In this document: positions 51,101 through 63,386 of the stretch, piece after piece | How the letters are laid out: every line of letters starts with the position of its first letter | Position numbering within the stretch: the first letter of the stretch is position 1 | Source: Dirofilaria immitis | Lineage: Eukaryota > Nematoda > Chromadorea > Rhabditida > Onchocercidae | DNA length: 64,000 bases | Reading direction: 5' to 3' | Assembly (NCBI GenBank): GCA_024305405.1 | Contig: JAKNDB010000103.1 | Location: forward strand, 1,860,001-1,924,000 | Made by a program: the position numbers and the translations under genes | The notes under the pieces: model-generated | Databases searched by the model: none | What the model was told of the DNA's origin: nothing | Seen by the model: only the letters and a program-made list of their open reading frames with translations

Positions 51101-54100
51101 TTTTTGCATTAGTTTTAACATCACATAAAAGTAGTAATTATTATTTCAAAATTCATTATTTTTATATTCAAATGAATAGCAAATTATATTTGAATAATTT
51201 CATTGCTTAATTTCTATTTTATTTCAATGATCTATGAGGAAAAGAAAGAAATTAAGATATTTCTATCTATGATCTAAGATATGAAAGAAACTAATGAAAA
51301 TTTCCGATTACTAATAGAAAGAAAAGAAAAAAACAAGAAGAAATTTCTGAAAGAAAAATGTGTTGCCATGATTATAACCTAAAATTATTTTTTCAAGAAT
51401 GAATTATTCTGTTAAAAATGCACAAGATTTTCTTAACTGTATAACCTTATTAGAATTATGCTTTAAAAATAATGAATAACATTTAAAAGGGACAGCATTA
51501 AAAAGAAATGAGCAAGAAATGCGGATAATATTTTAAATGAATATTTAGATTATTTTTTTAAAAAAAGGATACGGTCAAGTAATTTTGAATCATCAAAATC
51601 GAAAGTAATAAATTTTAAAATTTTCTTTTTCTTTTTTCATAACAATAATAGTTTGAATAAACAAGCAACATTTTGAAAAAATTGTTTTCCTTGACTATTT
51701 ATTGAATTTCTTTTAGCAAACTTTAAAAATATAAAATCAATAATTGGCTTAAATACTTTCAACTAATTTGATCCATTTCCATTTCCATTATCACATATGG
51801 TATCCTAAAATTATTGCTTAATTTTTGCATTATCAATGGATTGTAGAATAATAAAAGGAAAAAACTTTTGATAATAAAATCAATAACAGCTATTACTAAA
51901 TTACTATAAACAAATATAATAATTTATGTTAAACAAGGAGAAAGAAAGCCAGTTTCATTAAGTGAAATAGAATGATTATTATGTCAATCTTAATTAAATA
52001 ATTGCTAAAATTCTAATGATTACATTGAAATCACAAATACATTGTTTACACTACACTTCTATAATTCAATTTATTCCAGTTCTTTACTGCAATTTTGGTT
52101 CATGTAAACATGCAAACTATTAAATTTTTGCTAAAAATATTAAATTTTAAATTTATTAAATCTTAACAAGAAATTTAATAATAATAATCAAAATTAAAAT
52201 AACCAATAATAAAGTGTTTTTTGAAGTTAAATATTCAATAATAAAGCAATATATGTATGAGCAGATCAATAGATGATCGTAATAAATCAATAATGTTTAA
52301 ACTATTCTAATAAGTATTTATTTTAAGCTTATTAAATTAAACAAAGGAAAAATTCGTATATTATTAGCGTTTGTTCAAATTACTATATATTTTTCAAACA
52401 TATAAACTATCCCATTATGCATAAGAAATCTGCGATATTTTATTGATTTTTATATTTTATTATTTGTAAACATTTTATTAATAAAATTATTTTTAGCTAT
52501 ATGAATTATCAGATGATGTTAAAAGGAAGGAATGGTTGGATGATTGGCTTGGCTTTATGCATCGCATTGGTAAGTTTTATTTTAATTTCGCAATGAAATA
52601 ATTAATTTGAAAAAAAACTTAATCTTTTGTTTTGAAATTTGCTAAATGAATCTATACATATTGAAAATAGTTGTGTAGGAGCAAAGGTTTGAGCAAATTT
52701 AATCTTATCATATCAATGCTTTTATATTTTCTCCATGTGGATTTTGCTAATTTTGTTAAAAAATTATAAAATTTAAGGAATAATTTTTATGCAAAATTTT
52801 ATTTTAAAACTTTTTCGTTTTCGTTCTTTTGATTAATCTGCTTGGATAAATGCAAGTTTATTAAATATGCATAAAATATAGGCTTTATTTGGACTATTAT
52901 CATTATCACAAATTCAAAAATTATTTTCGATTTGACTGAATAACATATTTAAATGTAAAAATTGTAAAGGAACATTTATGGTTGAATGAATTCGATAAGA
53001 TTTTCATGATGCATCTTTTATCTTAGTAAGCATTGATAATGATGAATAATTGATAGGTTTTTTTTCTTTTTTTTTTTATAGGCGATTTTCTTGCAAAATG
53101 TATGAATAAATGAGACTTCAGATTTTGGACTAATTTCTCCCTCCTTCTTGATCATAATTCTCTCCTTTTAACTCTTATTTTCCATCCTGATATATATTTC
53201 ATCCTGATACTTCAATCGAAAAATAGAAATATTCATTGAAATCAAATATTCTTAAGCAAAAATTTATCCCACTTTATGAAATTTATCCAAGGACTCTTCA
53301 AAAATCCCTTTTATCAACTAGCGATTATTTCTCGCATATCAAATAAGCAAAAATTTAGAAAAAGAAAACAAAAATCGTAATAAAATAAATTATTAATAAA
53401 ATACGAATTTACTGATTCGAACGCTGATAAAAAATTCCTGAAGTTTTATCCATATTTCTGACTTAAATCTTTGTTGGTAAAGTAAGTAATTACTTTTATT
53501 ATCATGATTTGCAAAAAAACTGATAAAATGATAAATGATCTGCGGAATGCTTAATATCACATAAAACAAATGTGATAGACTGATTGTTTATTTGTTTGAT
53601 TTTTTTCCGTTCCGCAATAAGATCATTTATATATGTTACGGTGGTACATCGGAAGCAATTTTTCTTTGATATTTAAAAGGCGAGAAGAAATGTACTTATT
53701 TTGCGATAAAAATTAAGGTCAATATTATTGCTGATAGCTTATCATTTGAAATGATTTCAGATGTAGAAGGGCGGATTTCATAATTTTCTTTAATTTTGTT
53801 TTCAATTTCATTTTTTTTAGAATCTACTCCACTTCATTATCTACCATCTTCTTTCACTCTCTAGCAATTATCTTTGATAAGCTTGATTTATCATTTTGTA
53901 TTTTGATGATTATTTATTACAAGTTAGCTAATGCTACCATATCAATATCAGTATTGTTAGACAGAAGAGAAAATTCGCGAAAAATATTAAGAAAAACACT
54001 ATAAAAGTATGATTGATTATTATTCTCTGATATCTTTCTTTATTCATTCATCATATTAATAATAATTATTAATATTATTTTCATTTTTCTGCATTATTAA

Positions 54101-57100
54101 AACAATCATCTACATGATCATAATAATGATAATGATTTGATAATTCGAATTATTATTATTATATACATTGGGAGATAGAAACAAAAAGAATAGATAAAGT
54201 CGGGAATAGACATGATAAATCTGTAATTTTAAATTACATATGAAATAAATTCTCAAATTTTTTTCTCGAAATAATTCAAATTACGCACAGCATACTGTTG
54301 ATAAAATAAAATGAATAAATCAATAATATGAAATAAATTTACATTTTATATAAGATATCAGACGAATGTAGGAAGTAATAAGATATAATGATTTTAATCT
54401 AACATGGTATAGTATATAGTATAATACAGAAAATATATATATGTATTTAAAATTTCTGAATTTTTATTGCAATTATTAAATTAAAAGAAAATGATAAATA
54501 TATTTATTATATCCTGATATTGCCCAAATTATAGTAGATGAATATCATATCATAGCTATTAAATAAATTTTAAATTCTCTTTCGATTAAATAATTATATT
54601 TTGATGAAAATTTATACTTTATATAATCTACAATTAGATATTTTAAAATTTTCATGAAATCTGATAAATTTCGAGAGAAAATGAAAAGATCAAAATTTTT
54701 TTCCTATGGATAACTATTAATCATCATGAGTAACCATTATACAGTAAACATTAGATGATAATTTATTGTAAATGAAAAAAATTCTTGATCAGTTATCATG
54801 ATTGATTGAAAATTTCAAAATTGAGGACTATAAATATTTCATGAATAATGACAACAAAAATGTTTTAAAAAGTTTTTAATTTTCATTTTTTCGTTTTTGC
54901 TCTTTCACATGTTACTTAATGTTGCAGGAATATGTAAACAATCGGACGAATTGAATATTCGTAAAGTTTGACGTAAAGTTAAAATTAAAAGAAAAAAATC
55001 AAATAATATATGAGAGAGGAGAAAAATTAAAATTAAAAATGAAATATGAAAATTTAGGCAGAGTTATTAATTTAGGCCTTAAAATATTTTCTTCATTGTC
55101 ATCCAATAAAACAAAAATGGAAGAATTTCAGGAAAACCAGTAACACGAATACCAATTATGGCTAAACAGGTGTTAGACTTATATGAACTTTATCGATTAG
55201 TTGTACAACATGGTGGTTTAGTTGAAATTATCAACAAAAAATTATGGCGTGAAATAACAAGAGGACTAAATTTACCGTCATCAATTACCTCCGCTGCATT
55301 CACGTTAAGAACACAGTAAGTTGTAGATTTTGTAAAATATTAAAATAACTAAAAATTGAAATGAAATTAAATGAAACTATAGATGATATATAGAAAGTTT
55401 CGTTTCGTCTGTCATAGTGAGACGTATCTTTTTCATATTTTTTATTTCATATATGTTACTATAATTCAAGAAAATTTTAATATTTAATAATTTGATTGAT
55501 CAGTAATTTATTCTACTAACCAATGTCTTTTCTAATATCTTCTTTTCTTTTTGTGATAATTAATTAAACAAAACAATTTATCAATAACAATTATTTGAGC
55601 AATTGGTGTTGATAAAAAATTTTTAATTATCAAATGAATAAATAAGCTATAATTAAAAACGATATCATATTATTTTTCCATGATTTTTATATCATAATTT
55701 CTGTTATTTTAATAGATCAAAAAAAATTGTGGTAAGTCATTTTTTTATCCTTCACTCTTTTTGCTTTAATCGTTCATCGATTCTATTTTTATGACTTTGT
55801 TCAAAATGATAGAAATATCAAATTAATGGCTAAAAATTTTAGGACAATTAATTAATTATTGTTCGAAAGCTGACTTTATCATAATGGGATGAGATGATAA
55901 AAGAGCGAGAGGAACAGGAAAGATTGAGAATTTTTAGTTAAATAAAGCGGGAAGAGGAAGGAATTAAAATTGATGAAAAATGGAAGAGCAGACTTATCAG
56001 TCGTCGGTTTATGGATTTGATTGATAACATTGTATTTGTACGGAGAAAGAAGGATATAATGAATGAGGAAATTCGATCAAACTTCTATGCAAAACAGTAG
56101 AGATTGAGGAGTATAGCAGTGACATAACAGATCGATTGATATATGATATTTCAAATATTAAATTTCTACAAATTGACGGTATGAAAATGAAGTATACGGG
56201 GATCGGAATGGATCAGAAAAGAATGAAAAATCAAAAAAAGAAATGACATTAGGGATGATATAAGCTGAATAAATAAATACAATTTATTTATGCAAATGGA
56301 AATATATTAAATTTATATTTTAATATTAAGAAAGATAAATTTTAATAATTATTTTATTAGGAATTAATTTTATGATATAATTCTATAATAATTACAATGT
56401 CTTATTATTATCATTAGTGTTGCAAATTCTTAATTGCAAAAAATAAACTAATATGTCAGATATAACCATAGAACTAAACGTAGAAGACAAGAGACTCATG
56501 GCCAAAAAACTATTTTGCTTAATCTACCATACTACTAACTAGGCTTTCTCTGAGATACCTTCTTTTCATTTTTCCTTGCTTACTTCAAATTTTAAAAATA
56601 TATATATGATACTGTAATGTAAACTGCGATCATTTTGGCTAGGTTGAATTATTCAAAATTTTTTGTAAAAAAGTTTTTCTAGATATCTAGAGATTAAAAA
56701 GGTTAAATATTTTAATACTAGTTCTATTATAAAAACGTTGATGAATTTTATTTGATTTGAAATTTAATTATGTCTCTATGAATCGTCAAAAATTGAAAGA
56801 TATATAATATTAAATATCTGAGCATATTATATATGGTTAGATATTTAAGGTTTAAATTTAGTTTAAAATGTGTAAAACCTCCAATTAAAAGATAATTGCT
56901 GAAGTTAGAATAAATTTTAAAATTAGCAAAATAAAATAATTTACACGAAAATCCAATGGAATCGAAAAAGCAAAATTACGACAAAAAAAAGATAATGTTA
57001 AAATGCCAGATGTTATAAGTATTATTCAATTTTCACTAATTTGGCAAATATTTTCTCTTTTTTGCTTCCAAAATTTAGCCCTGCAATACATAGACGACAA

Positions 57101-60100
57101 TATAAAATTGATAATTGAAACAATATGTTGTATTTATATATTTATGTTTGGATTTTTAGAAAATAAAAATTTGAAAATTGATAAAACCATTAACTAAGGG
57201 GAAAAGATAATTTTAAACGCGTTATATTAATTTATCAGTTCATGATATTATTATCATTATTGTTGTTATCTGTATCAAAATTTTGATCGCTTTTGTTTTT
57301 ACAAATCAATTATCAAAAAAATATTTATTTGTAAAATAATTTATTATTAAAAATATATTTCCAATTATGTAACAGCGAAAATATTTAAGTACTAAGAGTC
57401 TAATGTTTTATCTTTTTGTTAATTTTTCTTAAGATAGAAAATGAATTTATTTACCGAATAGTAAATATGGGAAAATTGATTTAAATAGAATAGATGATAT
57501 ATGATATGAAATTTTAGGATAAGTAAAATTTACATGAAAAATCAAAAATTACTATTTCATTTCATTTTCTAATTGATTGAATTTTTCCTATTATAAGTAA
57601 TTAACTTAGACTTAAATTATAATAATAATTCATTTTATTCTAACTATTTTTTCAATGTAATTTTTAGCGTTGAAAAAGATTTATTTGTTATTTTGAATAA
57701 GTTATCGTTGTTATATCTTCATTTGAGCTAATATCTAATTCCACCGATTTAACTAATAAACACATTTCAATGAATTTTTGTTTTGTTATTTAGAAGATTT
57801 TTTTCTGAAACCGATCATCAGATCAAATTTCACTTTTCACTTTTCCTTTTCGTCAAAAAAATTGTAAAAAAATTTTTCATTTTTCGTCTTTTTTTTTGAT
57901 GAATATTTCATAAACTATTTTGCTGTTTAAATGCTGAGAATAGGAAATGATGATAAACTTGATGTTTTTTTCTCATACTTTATCCTCCTTCTCTTCAACC
58001 TCATATCATCTTAATGTTTTTTTTTTTTTTAAATGATACCAATGAAATAAAGAATGGAAAAAAAGGAAAAGTAGTAGAGAAAAAAATGAAGAATGAAAAA
58101 AACAATTTCTTTTTTAAATCTATTTTTTTTTATTTTTTCTTGAATCTATATGAACCATACATTGATTGGCAACATAATATTTGACGAAGTAAATATGAGG
58201 GAAAACAAAATGAACTTTAGACAAAAATTTTTATTTTAAAATTTTAAAAAATTTTTTTTTACAAAATTTTTATTTGCCTTCATTTTTTAGCGTATGCTCA
58301 ATTTTTTTATAACTAATGAAAGCAGCTGTTTTATTACGACAATTTCAATCCACCAAATAAATAATAGATAGATAGATAGATATTGCATTACACTTCGTGT
58401 ATCTATCACTTTTTCAAAAATTAATTATTAAAATGAACGATTTAAATGATAATGAAAAAAAAAAGAAAAAAGAAAGAACGAAAGAAAGAACGAAAGCAGA
58501 AAAGAAAGAAAAATAAAAATGTAAAATAATATATTTAAAAGGAAATGAAATGAAAATTGTTAAATAATGGAAAAATTAATTTATGATAAAATTTTTGAAA
58601 CAATAATGTGTTACATATTTTTAATTTACTTAATCCTAACCATCGATAACAATGATGATAAAATGATAACTTAATTGATTTGATATTTCTTTTTATCATA
58701 ATCAATTAAGCAGATTTAATAAGCATTTTAGCTAGTATGCTATCAACAAAATAATACACATACTACATATACTAATATGATGTAATTGTTATTTATTTTG
58801 ACATAATAATTTTTAATAACTCTTAGCATCAAATATTTTAAATTAATTAAATTTTTTTTAAAAGAAATACGCTAAGTTTATAAATTTTTATAAGTATAGA
58901 TTATAATAGATGAATAGTATTTATTATTAAAAAATATTTTAGGTATCAAAAGTATCTGTATGATTATGAATGTGAAAAAGAAAGTCTCAGTACGGCATCC
59001 GATTTACAGCAAGCAATTGATGGAAATAGGCGTGAAGGAAGACGTAATGCATCAACCGGATCTGCGAATTATCCGCAAGTTGGATATTCGGTTGCTGCAA
59101 CTGCTGCTGCTGCTGCTGCACATAATAACTCAACGGCATTACTTAACAAACACCTCAATGGTACTCTAAATCTTCGAAATGGTAAATAAATAATGATATT
59201 TATCTAATATTTTAGTACAGATAAATAATAGTTTTGATATGAGCTGTTACTGGAAATCAATTAGTAAATATAGAAATAGCTAATTTTCCGAAAAAATATC
59301 TCAATAATTTTTAGGCTTAGATGATGATGCTGGTTTGGGCCCAGCTTCACAACAAGCAGCTCTAGTAGCCGCTTATCATGTTGAACAATTGGCTGTTCTG
59401 GAAGCACAACAAAGGCAGTTTGAGCGAGCACAAAGGTAAATTATTACTATATTATGAGCTATATTATTAGATATGAAAATTAATTTTGATAAAAATTTGA
59501 TTAAAATTTAAGCCATTTCAAACTATCTCATTCATTAATATTATCGAATATTTTCTCGATTAGCAATTAATTTTTAAAATATCTCCTATAGTATTTGATT
59601 TTTATTATCCAGTAGTAGTAGTAATAAAAGGAATTTTTATTAATTTAAAAAATTTTTAGAGCTGCAGTGGAAGCGGTTACTCGGCATTCAGGACATACAC
59701 GTAACAAAAATAACAACATAAATAGCAATAATAGTAATAATAGCGGTCATTCACATATGTCGGGACGCGAATCAACATCATCTGCAGATTCTGATGGTGC
59801 CGCACCTGCAAAACGAGCCCGAACATATTCGTCAATTACTGGCACCGCTGATACCACTAATGCTGTTGCTGTCGCTGCTGCTGCAGCAGCATTAAATGAT
59901 GAAAATGGTCTCAGCAATAATTTATTGGCTAATTTGGCTACAGAACGATTGTTTGGTAGTATCCCATCAGCACATCTTAAAATTACCAGTCGAGGAGGTA
60001 AATCAGTTTTTTAATTTCAATAAACTCATCCAAAAATTAGCAAACCAATAAGATGACAACTGCTCGTGGTAATCTTGAATACAACCTTAATTTTTGGCTA

Positions 60101-60578
60101 TCATGAATTTTAGAATATAGTATAGATATTATTTTTACTATTGTTATATGTTATACTTCTCTTTATCATCGTATTTTCATTCTTATTACTATTGTTATTC
60201 TTGCAAATTGTTATTATCAAAATTAATATCATATTTTTCATTACAATCCAATATTATTATTATTATTAGTAGTATCATTTCTTCAAAGAATTAAAAAAAA
60301 TTAACGTAGGAAATATTAATGTAATTACTAAAATGTTGTTTATCATTATTACTGATAAAAACATTCAATGTTATCTGTTAATCTTAAATTTAGTTTCAGA
60401 AAACTCCTTGGTAGTATCAATGGAAATTAATGGTACCATGTATCAGGGTGTACTATTTGCATTAGGCAGCGGTACCGGTGCTACAAGTATTCCGCAAAAT
60501 CCTTTCCAGACTGTTAGTGATGCAGCAGCAATGGTAACGGGGTTAAATTTGGCTACAACGCTCAAAAATCCCTTATAG
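45576..60578 (+). CDS. cfi-1: CFI-1/ARID3 (dead ringer family) transcription factor
   Basis: Exons: 45576-45800, 46189-46297, 46574-46772, 47058-47175, 52497-52569, 55132-55315, 58943-59181, 59315-59435, 59660-59997, 60400-60578. Phases agree throughout and give 594 residues ending in TAG. Residues 1-180 are Ser/Gln/Asp-rich. The ARID begins near WSYEEQFKQLYELSDD, continues WLDDWLGFMHRIGKPVTRIP, QVLDLYELYRLVVQHGGLVE and WREITRGLNLPSSITSAAFT, and ends LRTQYQKYLYDYECE; it binds AT-rich DNA. Then follow poly-Ala tracts, an Asn-rich patch, a basic PAKRAR nuclear-localisation-like motif and a REKLES-type end with VSMEINGTMYQGVLFA. CFI-1 specifies neuron identity in C. elegans. Intron 4 (5.3 kb), intron 5 (2.6 kb) and intron 6 (3.6 kb) split the ARID. 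The frame is intact, including a run of seven A in exon 4. The start follows an acceptor at 45550; a second ATG at 45588 is possible. Confidence 0.95.
48120..48198. repeat. Interrupted (GAT)n microsatellite in cfi-1 intron 4
   Basis: GAT units with one GGT and one AAT interruption. Confidence 0.95.
49040..49125. promoter_or_regulatory. Intronic GC-richer element with KLF/Sp-like and E-box motifs
   Basis: GGTGGGCGTGG at 49056-49066 is a KLF/Sp-type GC box. An ACGTG lies at 49071-49075 and a palindromic CACGTG E-box at 49092-49097. The cluster within AT-rich intron DNA suggests an intronic enhancer. Confidence 0.35.
52570..55131 (+). other. cfi-1 intron 5, 2.6 kb
   Basis: The donor is GTAAGT and the acceptor TTTCAG. 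It is AT-rich without exon-like sequence. A slightly GC-richer patch at 53590-53670, around TTACGGTGGTACATCGGAAG, may be regulatory. Confidence 0.85.
55316..58942 (+). other. cfi-1 intron 6, 3.6 kb
   Basis: The donor is GTAAGT and the acceptor TTTTAG. Purine-rich on the plus strand at about 55880-56260 and 58440-58520; a GATA run at 58361-58382. No exon-like frame is seen. Confidence 0.85.
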
Positions 60579-60590
60579 TTAATACTTTTT

Positions 60591-60632
60591 AATAAATATT
60601 AATTTTAAAAATTTATGTATGTAAATAATAAA
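60591..60632 (+). terminator. Candidate cfi-1 polyadenylation signals
   Basis: AATAAA occurs at 60591-60596 and again at 60627-60632, 13 and 49 bases past the stop codon. In DNA this AT-rich the hexamer is common, so the call rests on position. Confidence 0.45.
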
Positions 60633-61573
60633 TTACATAATTTTTTTCATCTCAATTGTTTTGCTTATCAATGTAATAATCAGTGATAATGCCTTTATTC
60701 TCATTTAACGTAGTTTTTGATTAAAAATTTTAAAATTATTGAAAATTTGATAAAACTTTTATGATATTTTTTCTACTTCAAATGATTTGTATATATATAT
60801 GGCACTATTCAATATTACATTGATTGCAAGATTAGCTTAGAAGATGAATTTTAGGAAAAAAAGTAGAAATTGTCTTATAAGTACAACGAATAAACATGCC
60901 AGACAAGCCTATAATGCCCATACTTTCCATCTAGTCTTCCATATTTTTATTAAATTCTTTTTTTTTATAAAATATTTTCCTATAATTAATAGAGAAAAGT
61001 ATTATTAGATATTTCTACATTTATTTAAAATGATAAATAAAAAATTTGATAATAATTTAGAGCATCGAAAATTTTGAGTTCTTAGTTTAAATTTCAGCCC
61101 AAAAATTTAATAACTAATTTAAATTCAATAAACTCTAATGTATCTTCAATGTTTGTTGTAATAGATTTTTTTCTTTTCCAGCAAAGAATTTTGGTGATAT
61201 TAATACTACTATTATTATTACTTTTAATTATTCTTTTATTTTTATGTGTGAGATATTCTAATGCATTGTGCTTTTTTTTGAAATAAAATTTGTTTCTTTT
61301 GCTACTTTTTAGAAACTATTGTTCGACTTCATAGATCTATAAATTTTATTGTGATATTTAAAAAGCATGAACTCTATATTTATCATCAAAAATGTTTGCA
61401 AACGATTAGCACAAACATCAAATAGAAAAATTGAAATTTTCATATTTATCATCTAATTTGCTTACTTCATGATGAAATTGATTTTAGCAAGAAAATTTTT
61501 TTATAAATATAAACTCAATCTTATTTTGATTCCTCTTTTTCCGCTTTAGTTGCTTTATATCGTTGTATGCAAA
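60633..61573. other. Gap between two convergent genes
   Basis: No coding exon is convincingly seen on either strand. A plus-strand CCAG-acceptor followed by a Leu/Ile-rich open frame at about 61183-61280 is T/A-rich sequence and is not taken as an exon. Any missing 3' exons of the minus-strand gene would have to lie here. Confidence 0.5.
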
Positions 61574-61583
61574 TTTATTTATT
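61574..61583 (-). terminator. Candidate polyadenylation signal of the minus-strand gene
   Basis: Two overlapping AATAAA hexamers on the minus strand (61579-61574 and 61583-61578) lie about 50-60 bases past the TAA at 61634. This supports the gene ending here. Confidence 0.45.
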
Positions 61584-61633
61584 TACTTGCTCAATGATTA
61601 AAATCGGAATGGTAGCTATAATCGAAAATAAAA

Positions 61634-63373
61634 TTACGAATCAATATCAATTATGCCATGGAACAATAAATCACAACGGATCGGATTTAACAATTCTTTT
61701 GCAATCATTGGTTTCATACCAACATTATCACTATTCTTTCCTCGTTTATCACTCAATTCATCAATTAAATTTCCCACATTTGCAGTTTCATTCAAATTTA
61801 CTACATACATCGTAAACGAGTAATAATTACCTTTAAAAAAAAGAATAAATTTTGGTAACTATCATCATTTATTCAATACTCTCATTATTTATTAACATCA
61901 TTATGAGAAGTTAAAAAAAGGATTTAATAAAGCTAGTGTAAAAATTATAGTTTTTGTTCTTCAAATTTTGCCAATTCCAAAAATTACGGTAATTGTAAAT
62001 CGCATGATTTCATAATGATAATATTTTCACATTATCATAATATAAGATAAGAATGCTTTTCTCTGCTATCATTATCATTTCATCATTAATTTTGTTATAT
62101 TAAAAATTTTCTGAATTTCAATATTACTAACCTAGTACAGTATTCATAAGTACCATTTGTTGATTCGGGAAACAGAGTACTTTATGAATATTTGGTGATA
62201 TGATATCTTTTTCAATTTCCATTGATAATGTGATAAATTTTGCTATGTCACTTATATTCATCTAAATTAAGTTTTTAATGTTTAGAATTTGGATTTCAGT
62301 AACAGGTGAAATCACATTATTTTGGGAACACATAGAACTTAGTGAGTAGAAATAGGTGGAAACGACTTGCTTTTTTGAGTGGTGACATAAATTTGATGAA
62401 ACCAGGTAATACGGTGGAATGTGTTGACCGTATAAGAACATGAATTTGTGGAGTTTTCACTTTATGTACCTTTCTTCGATCAGTGATATATTTTACCTGT
62501 AATCTTTCTTTTCATCTCCATCACTGCTGTACTTTTATGATTTTAAAATATGTTAACATTTTTGATTTCCCAGAATCATAGTTAAATATATCAAAAAAAT
62601 ATTTTATTATTTCATATAATTTTTAAATCGAATTTTTATTTTTTTATATTAAACAAATTAATCAAATTCAATAATTTCTTAAATTTTAGAAGTTTCAGAA
62701 TGCATATAAAATGTATTATTTTTGTAATTTACCTATTGAAAATAAAACATACCTCAGGAGGTATCAACGTTTTAAGTCCATCGAAATTTTGCGATGGTTT
62801 ATTGGTAAGCAATATTACAGTTACTGGTGATGTTGCATTTATGATATCACTATAAATTGGTGCATCGTTGAGTCGTGTAAACTAAAAATTATTTAATAAT
62901 AATTTGAAAAATAATTTTTAGTGAAAAATTTTTAATAATTATTCGATATGATAACTCATCATAACAAAATGATTACTCATTAAATGCAATTAAAAACATC
63001 TACTTTTCGAAGCGTTCAGGAAAACCTCAACACAATCAACAACTATCAATTAGATAAGTTTGTTCTTATTATAAAAATGTACAGTTACAGTAATCTATAT
63101 TTGTATTTATAGAAATTCAAATATTTGTACAGAAAAGAGAAGATTTATTTAATTAATTGCGTAAGAAAGGAATCAAACTTTTTAGTATCTTTAGACTTGA
63201 TATGCAAGGATTTGCTGGATCGACAAATAAACTTGATGAGATAAATATACCTCAAGTAAAGTTCCGGAATGCGATTCATGGATAATAAAATTATAAATTG
63301 AATGTGACAGTGATAAACTTAACAGTCCGCACCAAAATAAACAACCAAAACGTTGCACTTGCGCTGAAAACAT
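61634..63373 (-). CDS. Small secreted/luminal protein, weakly ATP6AP2 (renin receptor)-like N-terminal half
   Basis: Exons (minus): 63373-63251, 62881-62753, 62261-62132, 61830-61634. Phases 0, 0 and 1 agree at every junction and give 192 residues ending in TAA. A TTTCAG acceptor lies four bases before the ATG, as expected for a spliced leader. The N-terminus ([17 protein letters not shown]) is a signal peptide. Later segments, [30 protein letters not shown] and [15 protein letters not shown], recall in order and spacing the luminal domain of ATP6AP2, a V-ATPase accessory protein (IPxxxIxDxAxxxxxxS, D...P, DLLFLSEL..L.DI). No transmembrane segment or cytoplasmic tail follows, so either it is a short paralogue or further exons were missed. 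The ATP6AP2 link rests on pattern memory only and is uncertain; the gene structure is firmer. Confidence 0.6.
62317..62496 (-). CDS. Possible alternative last exon inside an intron
   Basis: Between exons 2 and 3 of the minus-strand gene, an acceptor TTACAG (ending 62497) opens a phase-0 frame of 59 codons ending in TAA at 62319-62317. It could follow exon 2, which ends in phase 0. The product is basic ([18 protein letters not shown] at the start, FYVFPK at the end) and the stretch is less AT-rich than the rest of the intron. Conservation is unknown, so this may be a chance frame or a relic of an inserted element. Confidence 0.25.
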   Translation of the reverse strand, partial: VKYITDRRKVHKVKTPQIHVLIRSTHSTVLPGFIKFMSPLKKASRFHLFLLTKFYVFPK

Positions 63374-63386
63374 CTTCCTGAAATTT
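63374..63386 (-). promoter_or_regulatory. Probable spliced-leader trans-splice acceptor
   Basis: On the minus strand AAATTTCAG is followed by GAAG and the ATG at 63373, the arrangement usual for SL1-spliced nematode mRNAs. Confidence 0.55.

Larger units (their letters stand above)
47176..52496 (+). other. cfi-1 intron 4, 5.3 kb, splitting the ARID coding region
   Basis: The donor is GTAAGT and the acceptor TTTTTAG. Contents are an AT run (47586-47612), an interrupted GAT array (48120-48198), GC-richer patches at 47400-47480, 48290-48560 and 49040-49125, and a minus-strand open piece near 50470-50640. No nested gene is clearly supported. Confidence 0.85.

Noticed and set aside
61183..61300. 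Plus-strand CCAG acceptor followed by a Leu/Ile-rich membrane-like frame, as an extra cfi-1 exon
   Set aside because: cfi-1 already ends with a full REKLES-type C-terminus, stop and AATAAA; the frame is T/A-rich low-complexity sequence.
61567..61815. 82-codon plus-strand frame
   Set aside because: It lies antisense to exon 4 of the minus-strand gene, whose splice phases and stop make that strand the coding one.
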